DNA of 34,512 bases from Niallia endozanthoxylica (GCF_008710145.1 NZ_VYKL01000032.1:1-34512), one strand, 5' to 3'. Numbered from the stretch's first letter, positions 1 through 8,709 are shown. Made by a program: numbers and translations. The notes: a model not told the origin generated them from the sequence alone.

Positions 1-40
1 ATCCCTGCATTTCCTACTTTCGTAGTTATTGCAGAACAAG

Positions 41-345
41 TCACACCACCCCACCGTTTGGACGGACTGCTGTGGGTGACATGGAATCGAGAATGTTTTT
101 TACCATGATCCGTAGTGTTTGAGCATCATAGTTTTTAGAATACGTTTCAAAAAGATCTTTGGCCTCATAAGCCAAACTTTTTGCCTTTTGTTCCCCTTCA
201 TCTCTATTTCCGGTTGTAGTAATGGAGATCGTACCATCATCTTTATAAAATTCAATGATTGTAGCTGTCGAATTATATTCCAATGACTTCCCTTTCTTAT
301 CAACCTTCTCGATTACAATGTTCCGTTGGACCCTTTTATGGTCAT
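41..345 (-). pseudogene. Small hypothetical gene broken by a 5' frameshift
   Basis: The open frame carries a hydrophilic protein of about 80 residues (TTTGNRDEGEQKAKSLAYEA and a Pro/Gly-rich end DSMSPTAVRPNGG). Its only in-frame start near the 5' end is a TTG at 283 with no clear ribosome binding site. A good site (GAGGGAGG) lies upstream of an ATG at 345, but that frame stops after ten codons. Adding one A to the AAAAGGG run near 333 would join this ATG to the downstream frame as MTIKRVQRNIVIEKVDKKGK, so I infer a one-base deletion in a homopolymer. The 3' end may also be truncated. I do not recognise the family. It could still be expressed from the TTG. Confidence 0.45.
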
Positions 346-360
346 ATTAAACCTCCCTCT

Positions 361-733
361 ATAAATGTTTATTTATCAACGGTTTGAGCCGTTGGTAGAG
401 TGTCAAAAAAATATTTTTCGACACGATTCCTAACAATATTTTTATATTATGTGAAACTATTCCATCATATGGGTACGCTACGCGGTCATTACTGGATAAT
501 GGTGGTAAGTAGTGTCAGAGAATTATGTGATGCACAATGGATCTCTGCGTAACTTATGATGACGTACCCTCCCATGTCTCTGGGCATCTGTGTGCCTACA
601 TTCCTTCGTTCGGTCTAGTCATAAGGCAGAGGCTAGCGAAGCTCCCTTAGGGACTCTAGGTCGAATGGTGAATATAATGCCAGCTTTCTCCGTGTCATCC
701 TGTTGTCTAGGTCTGTAAAGGGGATGTAGAACT
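361..733 (-). other. Noncoding stretch downstream of the IS110 fragment
   Basis: No gene is visible here. A short dyad (CAACGG, six bases, CCGTTG) lies at about 377-394. From about 480 to 733 the DNA is less AT-rich than its surroundings and rich in short inverted repeats such as TCCCTAAGGGA and GCCC-N8-GGG. It lies directly 3' of the truncated IS110 transposase, so it is probably the noncoding end of that element. IS110-family elements encode a structured bridge RNA in one noncoding end, but I cannot show that this is one. Confidence 0.35.
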
Positions 734-1078
734 CTATATAGCCTCTGCGAGACTAGGAATGTCCTTCATCATTCGCTGCGCATCAAATGCTTTGTGTTTC
801 GTGCTGATTCCATGTAACACTTTTAATAGTTTTCCGCATAGAACCACGATGGACTGCTTCTTACGTAATGGATTAACCTGACGGTTTGTATAATACTCGT
901 GTAGTTTTCTAAAGGCTTCATTATGGCGAATCATTGGCATCATCACCCGGAAAAGGAGGGCACGTAGCTTTCTTCTTCCCCGTTTGGAGATGCGCTTTTG
1001 TCCTTTGTGCTGACCGGAGGAATTTTCACGTAATGTTAGTCCCGCTAGTTTGATTAGTTGGCGTGGATCTTCATAGTG
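734..1078 (-). pseudogene. IS110-family transposase, C-terminal fragment
   Basis: The frame reads HYEDPRQLIKLAGLTLRE, then NSSGQHKGQKRISKRGRRKL, RALLFRVMMPMIRHNEAF and an end about 70 residues further on. This is the C-terminal Transposase_20 domain of IS110-type recombinases, where the catalytic serine domain sits near NSSG. The N-terminal RuvC-like DEDD domain, roughly two thirds of the protein, is missing. The fragment begins abruptly at about 1078, where it abuts an IS6-family remnant read in the same direction. It is a dead fragment left by recombination or deletion between two insertion sequences. Confidence 0.8.
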
Positions 1079-1476
1079 TGAGGCTTAGAAACGTGCGAAA
1101 AAGCCAAGGCTTTCTTAAAAAGACGCTTGGCTGCTTGTTTATTTCTTGCTTTACTTAGATAAAAATCAATGGTATTCCCTTCTGAATCAACGGCACGATA
1201 TAGATACATCCATTGACCTTTGACTTTCACCTAGGTTTCATCTACTCTCCAGGAATCATTGGTTGACTTAAGATGACGCCGTACTCTTTCATCTAATTCA
1301 GGCCCATATTGATGTACCCAACGCATAATCGTTGTGTGAGCCATGGATAAACCTCGTTCCTCCATCATTTCCACCAAATCACGAAAACTGAGGCTGTACC
1401 GTAGGTACCATCTAGCCGTTAATAAAATAATGTCAGGCTGATAATGTTTCCATTTGAATTCTACTGGTTTTTTCAT
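1079..1476 (-). pseudogene. IS6-family (IS240-like) transposase, nonsense mutated and 3'-truncated
   Basis: From MKKPVEFKWKHYQPDIILL at 1476 the protein matches the N-terminal zinc-finger/HTH part and the start of the DDE domain of IS6 transposases. The first catalytic Asp is in DSWRVDET. The next codon is TAG where the family has Tyr (DETYVKVKG), and after it the frame continues VKVKGQWMYLYRAVDSEGNT to FSHVSKP. The element then runs into the IS110 fragment at about 1079, so the catalytic Glu and C-terminus are lost. The open frame upstream of 1476 is noncoding IS end and flank. Confidence 0.8.
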
Positions 1477-1566
1477 ACCAATACACGTCCTTTTTAGTTT
1501 AGTAGTATCAGTACGCCAAGATTTAGAGATTAGTTTCAAATTAACTGAAATTTTTGCACCAGAACC
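1079..1566 (-). mobile_element. Truncated IS6-family insertion sequence
   Basis: The 5' terminal inverted repeat is visible at 1548-1566. On the minus strand it reads GGTTCTGGTGCAAAAATTT, which resembles IS240/IS26-type ends (GGTTCTGTTGCAAAGTTT). The other end has been lost at the junction with the IS110 fragment near 1079. Confidence 0.65.
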
Positions 1567-1660
1567 CGTTTGATTAAATTCAGTTGAATTCTCTTTCAAC
1601 TATTCATCCCCTCTTCTTAATAAGAAAATCAAAATCTCCTCTTTACAATCTCTAACCTCA

Positions 1661-3274
1661 TCAAATTAATAGGAGTTCTTTCGCTTTTTCCTCTTCTTTT
1701 AATTGATCAATTGTCTTTACTCGAAACTCTTGATCCACATAGACGATATGTTTTTCATTGAATTGTCTTGGTGATGTTAAACCAGCAGCTGCTGCTAACA
1801 GGAACAATTCTTCTCGAAGTGTTGTTATATAATTGGTTACCCGGTATCTTTTTTCATCGATGACTAAAGCTTTTTGAAGCTTTGGATTCGTTGTGGCTAC
1901 ACCTACTGGACATTCATTAGAATGACATTTTTGTGCTCCAATACATCCAACCGCAATCATAAGCCCTCTTGCTATTTGAACGACATCAGCACCCATGGAT
2001 AATGCAATGGCAATTCGATCAGGAGAGAACAATTTACCACTGGCAATCAGTGTGACTTTGTCACGCACTCCGTATTTCTTCAATATCCTTTGAGCAATCA
2101 TTAAAGCTGGTTTAATTGGAAGCCCGACAGAATCCGCCATGGCTTGATAGGTTGCCCCTGTCCCTCCTTCCCCTCCGTCAATGGTAATGAAATCAGGGTA
2201 TCGTTTCGTACGATCCATATAGGCTGCAAATTCTTCAAAGGTTTCTTCGCTTCCAATGACCATTTTAAGTCCCACAGGCTTTCCTGATACATGTCGAATT
2301 TGTTCAAGAAAGTCCATCATAGAATCCATATCATCGAATTCCTCAAATCGGTTTGGTGAATCAATCGTTTTATACGGTTCTACTCCACGAATAGAAGCGA
2401 TTTCAGGTGTTACTTTCGCACCCTCGATATGACCTCCCCGAATTTTAGCCCCTTGTCCAAGCTTAAGTTCAAACGCCTTTACTTGTGGAATACTAGCCTT
2501 TTTACGAAGTTCCTCATATGAAAAGGTTCCGTCAAGGGTTCTAAAACCAAATTTAGCAGGACCAATCTGCACGACAATGTCGGCACCACCTTTTAAATGG
2601 TGGGGAGACAATCCGCCTTCTCCTGTATTCATATAGGCTCCTGCATCTTTTAATCCATAAGAGAGAGCCGTAATCGCATGATCCCCTAGTGCTCCATAGC
2701 TCATGCCGCTCATAGCCACCGGACTTTTTATAGTAAAAGGGGAACGACAAGTATCTTTTCCCACAATGATGGCATCACGATCTGTATAGTGCCAAGGTTT
2801 CAATTGACTTTCCTCACTATGCTCATGACGTGCAAAGAGTGTATCCTTATCGGTTATATATTTTTTCGTGTGAATTTGTTCTTCATTATCCGCCTCTAAA
2901 TCGTTGATTTGTTTAGCAAAAAAGGCATTCCGAATATAAAAACCCGGCTGATCAAAATCACGTTTGCTTCCAAATGCGATAATGGTTTTTGCATATTTCG
3001 CTGCTTTCACAATAAATTGAAAATCCAGTCTCGAGAAAGGCTTTCCTTCATGGTCTCCTTCAAAAAAATACTGTCTTAATTCTGGACTTACATGTTCAGA
3101 AAGATATCGAATACGAGAAATAATTGGGAAATTTATTCTAATTGAATGTTGAGTTTGTAATCGATCCCGCCTTCCCATCACTACAATAAAAGCGCCTGCA
3201 ATTACAATCAGCGCTAAACATACTATAAAAATAAATACTAATCCAAGATTAACGAAGGTAGAAATACTATTCAT
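1661..3274 (-). CDS. yerD: YerD-like FMN/Fe-S glutamate synthase-domain protein
   Basis: This 537-residue protein matches the YerD class, formed by the central and FMN-binding domains of glutamate synthase without an amidotransferase domain. A hydrophobic segment at about residues 9-33 anchors it to the membrane. The FMN-binding barrel follows, with SGMSYGALGDHA and GGEGGTGATYQ as recognisable motifs. The GCIGAQKCHSNECPVGVATT segment holds the three cysteines (C-x5-C-x4-C) of the 3Fe-4S cluster. The length is normal for the family. The physiological reaction of YerD proteins is not firmly known; flavin- and Fe-S-dependent electron transfer is the safe statement. The start is the ATG preceded by AAGGGG. 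It stands alone between IS debris. Confidence 0.85.
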   Translation of the reverse strand: MNSISTFVNLGLVFIFIVCLALIVIAGAFIVVMGRRDRLQTQHSIRINFPIISRIRYLSEHVSPELRQYFFEGDHEGKPFSRLDFQFIVKAAKYAKTIIAFGSKRDFDQPGFYIRNAFFAKQINDLEADNEEQIHTKKYITDKDTLFARHEHSEESQLKPWHYTDRDAIIVGKDTCRSPFTIKSPVAMSGMSYGALGDHAITALSYGLKDAGAYMNTGEGGLSPHHLKGGADIVVQIGPAKFGFRTLDGTFSYEELRKKASIPQVKAFELKLGQGAKIRGGHIEGAKVTPEIASIRGVEPYKTIDSPNRFEEFDDMDSMMDFLEQIRHVSGKPVGLKMVIGSEETFEEFAAYMDRTKRYPDFITIDGGEGGTGATYQAMADSVGLPIKPALMIAQRILKKYGVRDKVTLIASGKLFSPDRIAIALSMGADVVQIARGLMIAVGCIGAQKCHSNECPVGVATTNPKLQKALVIDEKRYRVTNYITTLREELFLLAAAAGLTSPRQFNEKHIVYVDQEFRVKTIDQLKEEEKAKELLLI

Positions 3275-3600
3275 CGTTCTGTATCCCCTTATGAGTTAAA
3301 ATAATATAGATTATGATTTCAAAATTTCCCTAATGCTTTACTAGATTTATCGAGCGAGCTCGACGACGGACAGGACGTCCTAGTCAGGCTAGACATGCGG
3401 ATGTGGCGTTTTGAAGCGTGATAAAAATCCGGACGCAAATTCGACGGGCGAATTTGATCCTTAACGCTTTAAAATAGCTATCTAAGAAGCTATCAATCTT
3501 TTTATTTGCCTCCATCTCCTTTGACATAACAATAGTGGTTTTAAATAAGAAAATCACGCGTGTTGATTATCAAATTTCTTCCGATCAAATTTCATAAAAA
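3275..3600. repeat. Intergenic region with dense short palindromes
   Basis: No gene is visible. Between about 3348 and 3480 the sequence is locally GC-richer and packed with dyads: CGAGCGAGCTCG, AGGACGTCCT, AAATTCG-N5-CGAATTT, and an outer pair TTTTGAAGCG/CGCTTTAAAA. It looks like a folded repeat element or a remnant of an IS end, of unknown family. Confidence 0.35.
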
Positions 3601-3663
3601 ATGAGAGATTCTCGTGTAAAATGTAAGTTACCACACAAACATTTACGAAACGGGGAATCTCTC

Positions 3664-3806
3664 TTGAACAAGAATAACACGATTTGTACACTCATTCAAA
3701 ACTTTCTTTCAGAAGCTGAACTGCAAATGGTTTTAGCTCCGTTCAACTTTATCGATAAAGCGCGAAAATGCACGGTTTCGACACTCATTTCGTATTTATT
3801 TACTGA
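3664..3806 (+). pseudogene. IS4-family transposase, N-terminal fragment
   Basis: From the TTG at 3664 the frame reads NKNNTICTLIQNFLSEAELQ, then MVLAPFNFIDKARKCTVSTL and ISYLF. This is the N-terminal region of Bacillus IS4-type transposases, which usually continue into an aromatic-rich segment and the DDE domain. Similarity stops at about 3806, and the rest of the frame, to 3861, is unrelated. A GAGAGATTC/GAATCTCTC inverted pair at 3603-3662 precedes it and may belong to the element end. About 90 percent of the gene is missing. Confidence 0.6.
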
Positions 3807-3828
3807 CTTTTGGGAAAGTCCCTATGAA

Positions 3829-3850
3829 AAAAAGTATTTACTTTTTTTGT
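3829..3850. terminator. A/T hairpin after the M20 gene
   Basis: AAAAAAAGTA is followed immediately by TTTACTTTTTTT, which gives a self-complementary A/T hairpin ending in a T run on either strand. It lies just beyond the M20 amidohydrolase stop at 3862 and probably ends the MFS-M20 transcript. Confidence 0.5.
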
Positions 3851-3861
3851 TTCTTCGTTGA

Positions 3862-5319
3862 TCATTTCTCGTTACTTCCAGGCTTCACGTCTTCGGGAAT
3901 TGGGCAGTGATAAACATCGTCGCCTAGCCGCTCTTTTAGTTCTTGCTTACTTTTCTCAAGTATTTCGGGATTTTTCATGACTTCGAGTGCTGTTCCGGCT
4001 AATACCTTCCCTGCAAGTAACATACCTTTATGGGCAATCGATGTTTTACCAATTGAAACGACTTGCCAAGTATGTGCAGGTGTACCCAATACCCAACAGG
4101 CACTTTGCAACTGAGTTGTTGGTGTCACCCAACTTACATCTCCAACATCTGTTGAACCCGATAAAAGTGTGTTAGCTAGATCTTTCGAATAGGGATGAAT
4201 CACATTTGCCATTGCCTCAGTTTTTAGTTGATTTGCAACCTCTTTCGGCATATTGCTAATTTCGTTATCAATATCTTCTTGTGACAATGTTGCTTGAAGT
4301 CGTTTTGCAAACTGAAGTTCTTCTTCCGTATATTTAGGCAGACCAACCTCATTTATGACCTCAAACATTTTTTCTTCAAGCGTCGTATTCGGAACTAAAT
4401 TTGAGCAAGCCTTATCAAAGATCATTTCGACCTCTGTTCCCGTCATAAGTGCTGCCCCTTTCGCAATATCACATACCCGCTTGAAAATTTCTTGCACTTG
4501 AGGTGTTTTAGGCGCACGAATTAGATAAAGCACTTCCGCGTCCGCTTGAACAACATTCGGAGAAGTACCGCCAGTATTTATGACCGAATAATGGACTCTT
4601 GCTTCCTGAATGATATGTTCGCGTAAATAGTTAACCCCCACATTCATTAATTCTACCCCATCGAGGGCGCTTCTCCCGAGATGGGGAGAGGCAGCTGCGT
4701 GAGAGCTTTTTCCTTTAAATTTAAAGGAAACTTGATAGTTTGCTAACGAACTCCCTGTAAAAATGGAATTATACGACCAAGGGTGCCACGTTAAGGCAAA
4801 GTCTACGTCTTCAAAAATACCGGCACGTACCATATACGTTTTTCCCGATCCGCCTTCTTCTGCGGGACAACCATAATATCTCACTGTTCCTTGTATACCT
4901 TCTGCTTTCATCAAATCTTTCAAAGCGACTGCGGCAGCAAGTGAGCCTGTTCCAAGAAGGTTATGCCCGCATCCATGGCCGTTTCCGCCTGACACAATCT
5001 GTTCTGCGCTTGAAACGCCGCCTTTTTGGCTGAGTCCAGAAAGGGCATCATACTCACCTAGCAATGCAACAACCGGACTCCCAGAACCAAAGCTTCCTAC
5101 AAATGCAGTTGGCATATCCGCTAGTCCCTTTTCTACCGTAAACCCTTCTGACTCTAAGGTTTGGCAAATTAGCTCTGCGGATCCCACCTCATCAAACCGT
5201 AATTCTGCATAATCCCAAATTTGATTACTAACTTGAATCCATTTATCTTTTTTTCCTTCAATCAAATCGACGATTTTTTGCAAATCATTCACATGTATAC
5301 TTTCCATAGCTTGTTTCAA
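3862..5319 (-). CDS. M20-family amidohydrolase (AbgB-like)
   Basis: This 485-residue metal-dependent amidohydrolase resembles AbgB, which cleaves p-aminobenzoyl-glutamate, and related M20 N-acyl/amide hydrolases. Visible active-site features are HGCGH at residues 115-119, the catalytic/metal pair E154-E155 in CPAEEGG, and H179 in TWHPW. The dimerisation domain follows (KFKGKSSHAAASPHLGRSAL). The protein is cytoplasmic. The start is a TTG at 5319 overlapping the MFS stop (TTGA). AAGGAG sits about nine bases before the TTG, whereas the ATG four codons later is too far away. Translational coupling with the transporter suggests that the transporter imports the amide substrate. The substrate itself cannot be read from sequence. 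Confidence 0.85.
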   Translation of the reverse strand: MKQAMESIHVNDLQKIVDLIEGKKDKWIQVSNQIWDYAELRFDEVGSAELICQTLESEGFTVEKGLADMPTAFVGSFGSGSPVVALLGEYDALSGLSQKGGVSSAEQIVSGGNGHGCGHNLLGTGSLAAAVALKDLMKAEGIQGTVRYYGCPAEEGGSGKTYMVRAGIFEDVDFALTWHPWSYNSIFTGSSLANYQVSFKFKGKSSHAAASPHLGRSALDGVELMNVGVNYLREHIIQEARVHYSVINTGGTSPNVVQADAEVLYLIRAPKTPQVQEIFKRVCDIAKGAALMTGTEVEMIFDKACSNLVPNTTLEEKMFEVINEVGLPKYTEEELQFAKRLQATLSQEDIDNEISNMPKEVANQLKTEAMANVIHPYSKDLANTLLSGSTDVGDVSWVTPTTQLQSACWVLGTPAHTWQVVSIGKTSIAHKGMLLAGKVLAGTALEVMKNPEILEKSKQELKERLGDDVYHCPIPEDVKPGSNEK

Positions 5320-6533
5320 ACCGCTACACTCCTTGCTGCTTTTTTAGTTGAATTACCTTTTAAAAATAGGCTCACGATGATTGGTATGGATAAGGCACCC
5401 ATCAATAGCATAAATGCTCCGTTATAAGAACCATTAAATAATGTAATGGTATAACCCATAACTGTAGGGGCAATTACACCCGCCATCTGTCCTCCAAAAT
5501 ACATAATCCCTACTGTCGTTCCCATTGTGTTTTGTGTAAAATATTTCAATGGTAATGTCAGCACAATCGAGACAAGACCTACTCCAAAATAGGCGGTACA
5601 GAGACATGTAAGTGCGAGAGCGACTGAGGCTGCATGCATCGTAAAATAGAGAGCAATAATTCCAATGGCAGCTCCGGTTATGATAATATACTTTTCTTTT
5701 CCAGAAGCTAATTTATCTACCGCCCATGAACTCAAGGCGATACCGATTAGTGAACATGCAACGGGTAACATAGAAATAAGGCCTGTTTTGACCAATTCAA
5801 GGCCCCGTACGTTTACCCAATAGGAAGGCAGCCATGAGCTTAATCCCCAGTTCACCATACTCATTCCGAAGTAAATGAGCATTAGCTGCCATGCTAAAGG
5901 GTTTTTTAACACATTAAGATACGATACTTTTTGCCCTTCTGCATTTCCATGTGCCTCTGCTCTTGATGGTAGATACTTCCAAAGTAATAAAAGGAATACA
6001 AAGCCAAGTGCACCAAAAATGAAAAACATCATTCTCCAGCCCATACTCTGAACCATAATGGCAGCTAGAAGCACTGCAACGATTGCCCCAATTTGAGTAG
6101 CGGCTGATAAAACTCCTTTGGCACGTCCACGTTGTTCTTTAGGAAAAGTTTCAGCTAGAGCAACTGAGCTCGCTGCGGGAAAGCTTCCTTCACCAATACC
6201 GAAGAGAAAACGTATAACGATAAGAGATAGAAATGACCAGGCAAGGCCGGTAAAAATCGTAAAGATAGACCAAACAACTACGGAAATGAGAATAATTATT
6301 TTTGCCCCATATTTATCGGTAAAATAACCGCCGATCAATTGCATAATGGCATAGGCAAGAAAGAAGCTGCTAATGACCATTCCGCCTTGAGTAGGTGTTA
6401 AATTGTATTCCTTTGTTATTGAAATAAGGGCTATACTCATGGAGTTTTTATCTAAATAATTAACGATCCATGTCAAAAATAGCAATGTCAATACGATAGT
6501 TTTTGTCCTTTTGTTATATCCGCTTGCTTCCAT
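5316..6533 (-). CDS. MFS transporter, anion:cation symporter (ACS) type
   Basis: This 405-residue membrane protein has about twelve hydrophobic segments. The MFS signature between TM2 and TM3 reads GYFTDKYGAK, and FGIGEGSFPAASSVALAETF is typical of the anion:cation symporter branch that takes up hexuronates, glucarate, phthalate and similar organic acids. The start ATG follows GGGGGAT. It is the first gene of a two-gene operon with the M20 amidohydrolase, overlapping it by four bases. A strong promoter and a 16-bp dyad at the predicted transcription start lie upstream, divergent from a regulator gene. A carboxylated amide such as an aryl-amino-acid conjugate is a reasonable substrate guess, not a demonstrated one. 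Confidence 0.85.
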   Translation of the reverse strand: MEASGYNKRTKTIVLTLLFLTWIVNYLDKNSMSIALISITKEYNLTPTQGGMVISSFFLAYAIMQLIGGYFTDKYGAKIIILISVVVWSIFTIFTGLAWSFLSLIVIRFLFGIGEGSFPAASSVALAETFPKEQRGRAKGVLSAATQIGAIVAVLLAAIMVQSMGWRMMFFIFGALGFVFLLLLWKYLPSRAEAHGNAEGQKVSYLNVLKNPLAWQLMLIYFGMSMVNWGLSSWLPSYWVNVRGLELVKTGLISMLPVACSLIGIALSSWAVDKLASGKEKYIIITGAAIGIIALYFTMHAASVALALTCLCTAYFGVGLVSIVLTLPLKYFTQNTMGTTVGIMYFGGQMAGVIAPTVMGYTITLFNGSYNGAFMLLMGALSIPIIVSLFLKGNSTKKAARSVAV

Positions 6534-6659
6534 AAAAATCCCCCTTTTTCCTATTCAGAATTAGTTTTTAAGTTGAACACGCTTACATTTAAAGTAAACG
6601 TACGCTTCTCTACCCTTAAAATAAAAGTGTTTTTTTTTCAAAACTATTTTAAGAATCAT

Positions 6660-6675
6660 TTAGGACATGTCTTAA
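6660..6675. promoter_or_regulatory. Candidate operator of the MFS-M20 operon
   Basis: TTAGGACATGTCTTAA is a near-perfect dyad (14 of 16 positions) located where the minus-strand transcript should begin, a few bases downstream of the -10 box. It is the natural binding site for a repressor, most simply the divergent regulator at 6888. A second, weaker dyad, TTACATTTAAAGTAA, lies at 6583-6597. Confidence 0.45.
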
Positions 6676-6679
6676 AAAG

Positions 6680-6708
6680 AGTATAACAAGCGATTTTTAA
6701 GATTGCAA
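6680..6708 (-). promoter_or_regulatory. SigA-type promoter of the MFS-M20 operon
   Basis: On the minus strand TTGCAA (6703-6708) and TATACT (6680-6685) are separated by 17 bases, close to the vegetative consensus. The leader to the MFS start is about 140 bases. Confidence 0.65.
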
Positions 6709-6823
6709 TATTTATTTCTGAAAATTAGATCATATCTGAATACGATCCTCCTATAACGATTTATTTTGTTTCACTTGCGATACAACTAATCTGTGAAAAT
6801 CATAGAAGATACATTCGTTTCTA

Positions 6824-6853
6824 TTGGTGCATCTCAAAGATAGCTAGTATAGT
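6824..6853 (+). promoter_or_regulatory. Promoter of the divergent regulator
   Basis: TTGGTG (6824-6829) and TATAGT (6848-6853) are spaced by 18 bases and lie about 35 bases before the regulator start. This is a reasonable vegetative promoter. Confidence 0.5.
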
Positions 6854-6887
6854 TAAGATATATAGTTGGAAAGGATTGAATTGTACT

Positions 6888-8207
6888 ATGATTAAAATTG
6901 GATTTATCGCAGCACATAATTCAATTGAGAAAGTTAAAAAACTAAAAACACTATTTCAAGATCAATGTGAGATAACTTTTATTCCTTATCAAGAAATTAA
7001 AGAAATAAAGGACTTGTACGAGCAAAACCATCTATTCTATGATGGTATTCTTTTGGGTGGTAAATTGACTATGTATTTTTTACAGCAGGAATTTACTGAA
7101 TTACCTACACAAACTTTTTATTTGGAAATTACAGAAGGAGATTTTTATAAAAATTTATTTGCGATCCAACACCAACAGAAAGACTTATCCTTTTCGAGGG
7201 TTTACATCGACTTTCTTCATGAATACCCTGACTCTATGGGGTTACAAGATGTATTAGGAGAAGATGAGTTGCCATATTCCTTTGAATGTGAATATACGGA
7301 GGGAATTTACGAGAGGACATTCCAACGTCATCTATCACTATGGCGGCAAGGAAAGATCGATTTATCGATCACCCGATTCAGTAATATTGTGAGTCGACTA
7401 AATGAAGCAGGAATTCCAAATATGTTCATATTCCCTTCCGAAGCTTCTGTTTTGGAACAAGTACAACAGTTTATCAATGAATTACAGATCTCAAACTTAC
7501 AAGATAATCAGTGGGCAATCGGTATCATAACAATTGAAAACCTGAAAGATCAATCTGATTTGGATTTCAAACAAGTTCTCCTTCATAAAGCACTATTAGA
7601 ATTTAATAAAAATACCAATTCATTATCGGTCATTCAAAAACAGCATGCTAATTTTGAAATCATTACATCCAATGCGGAACTCAAAAATTTAACAAATGAT
7701 TTTACCAATTGTTCAGTGATACAGTATTTGAACGAAACACTCCCCTTCCGAGTAAATATAGGCTGGGGGATTCGAACCACACTGTGTCAAACAAAAAAAG
7801 CTGCACAAACCGCTATTAAGAAAGCGGAATCCAACGAAATTCCATGCGCTTATGTCATCATCGATAATGAAGATGTAATTGGACCGCTTGGAAGTGATTC
7901 TTGCCTTCATTACAGCAACAAGATAGATCCAGAAATAGAGCAATTGAGCAAAACTTTAGAGATCTCTAACTTGTATATCCAAAAGATCATGGCTGTTATT
8001 TCAAAGATGCAGACCAATGAACTAACAGCAGATGATCTCGCTTATCACTTAGGACACACCTTACGTCAATCCAATCGTATATTAAATAAATTAGAGGAAA
8101 AAGGCGCTGCAAAAACGTTATATAGAAAACAGGAGAAATTAAGAGGTAGACCGAAAAAAGTATATAAAATAGATTTCCGGAATTATAGGCAGAACAAAAA
8201 TCACTAA
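6888..8207 (+). CDS. Putative transcriptional regulator with C-terminal winged helix
   Basis: This protein of about 439 residues has no enzymatic signature. The C-terminal 80 residues (LEISNLYIQKIMAVISKMQT, then ADDLAYHLGHTLRQSNRILN, KLEEKGAAK and a basic RGRPKKVYKI wing) look like a winged-helix DNA-binding domain. The middle segment, WAIGIITIENL to VNIGWGIRTTLCQTKKAAQT, resembles the GGDEF/GTP-cyclohydrolase-III-like fold found in some sensory regulators. The N-terminal part, beginning MIKIGFIAAHNS, looks like a ligand-sensing alpha/beta domain. The ATG at 6888 has GAAAGGA upstream; a TTG at 6876 directly abuts that site and is less likely. Divergence from the MFS-M20 operon suggests it controls that operon in response to the substrate. 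The assignment is structural guesswork apart from the HTH. Confidence 0.6.
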   Translation: MIKIGFIAAHNSIEKVKKLKTLFQDQCEITFIPYQEIKEIKDLYEQNHLFYDGILLGGKLTMYFLQQEFTELPTQTFYLEITEGDFYKNLFAIQHQQKDLSFSRVYIDFLHEYPDSMGLQDVLGEDELPYSFECEYTEGIYERTFQRHLSLWRQGKIDLSITRFSNIVSRLNEAGIPNMFIFPSEASVLEQVQQFINELQISNLQDNQWAIGIITIENLKDQSDLDFKQVLLHKALLEFNKNTNSLSVIQKQHANFEIITSNAELKNLTNDFTNCSVIQYLNETLPFRVNIGWGIRTTLCQTKKAAQTAIKKAESNEIPCAYVIIDNEDVIGPLGSDSCLHYSNKIDPEIEQLSKTLEISNLYIQKIMAVISKMQTNELTADDLAYHLGHTLRQSNRILNKLEEKGAAKTLYRKQEKLRGRPKKVYKIDFRNYRQNKNH

Positions 8208-8398
8208 AGCATCCCTACCCAAGTCCCAAGTGTGATGATTCGTATTGTGATTGGGTGGATGCGGTGGACGCTTTTCCGAAATTTTAAAACAAAGTATGTC
8301 CTTAAAAATATAAAAATCAGTACGGTACCTTCCGATCTTCACCGCTAACAATAACTATTTCATATTGTTGAACAATGAGTTACTCCACAAACTAACTC

Positions 8399-8709
8399 TT
8401 ATCTACAGTATCATCGACAAAAAGATTGATATAATGCACCTTTTATCATTGTGTACATGTATGCCAAGATAAGTGGTTAAAGACTTGACGTGGAGCCTCT
8501 GTGGGTACGATTTCTCTTGAAAGGCTGAAGCAGTTGTTTCATCGGCATCCAAGCCTATCATACCCACCTCTCCACGTAAAGTCCTATGTTTGTAAACGTT
8601 GAATACGATAAAAAATTACTGTAGATAATGCTTCCACGAAGTTAATAATTAGCCATTTTTAGTATCTTAAAATACTATGAATACGGTAGAAAAACATACT
8701 GTAGATAAT
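8399..8709. repeat. Inverted/direct repeat element, MITE-like, unknown family
   Basis: TTATCTACAGTA at 8399-8410 is matched in inverse orientation by TACTGTAGATAA at 8618-8629 and again at 8698-8709. The two right-hand copies belong to a direct repeat of about 30 bases (GAATACGnTA, an A-rich run, then ACTGTAGATAAT) spaced by 80 bases. The interior holds a long imperfect hairpin and no coding frame. This is typical of a small non-autonomous element or a decayed IS. Confidence 0.45.
8482..8584. repeat. Long imperfect hairpin inside the repeat element
   Basis: The arms at 8482-8511 (GACTTGACGTGGAG then GTGGGTACGAT) and 8558-8584 (ATCATACCCAC then CTCCACGTAAAGTC) pair over about 25 bases with small bulges. 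A further inner pair is AGGCT/AGCCT. The loop is about 45 bases. It could fold as RNA or be the two ends of a deleted element. The rest of 8208-8868 holds no recognisable gene. Confidence 0.5.

Noticed and set aside
100..303. Minus-strand frame of 67 codons starting MIRKGSHWNIIRQLQ
   Set aside because: It is the alternate frame of the broken 41-345 gene; the composition is that of a shadow and there is no ribosome binding site of its own.
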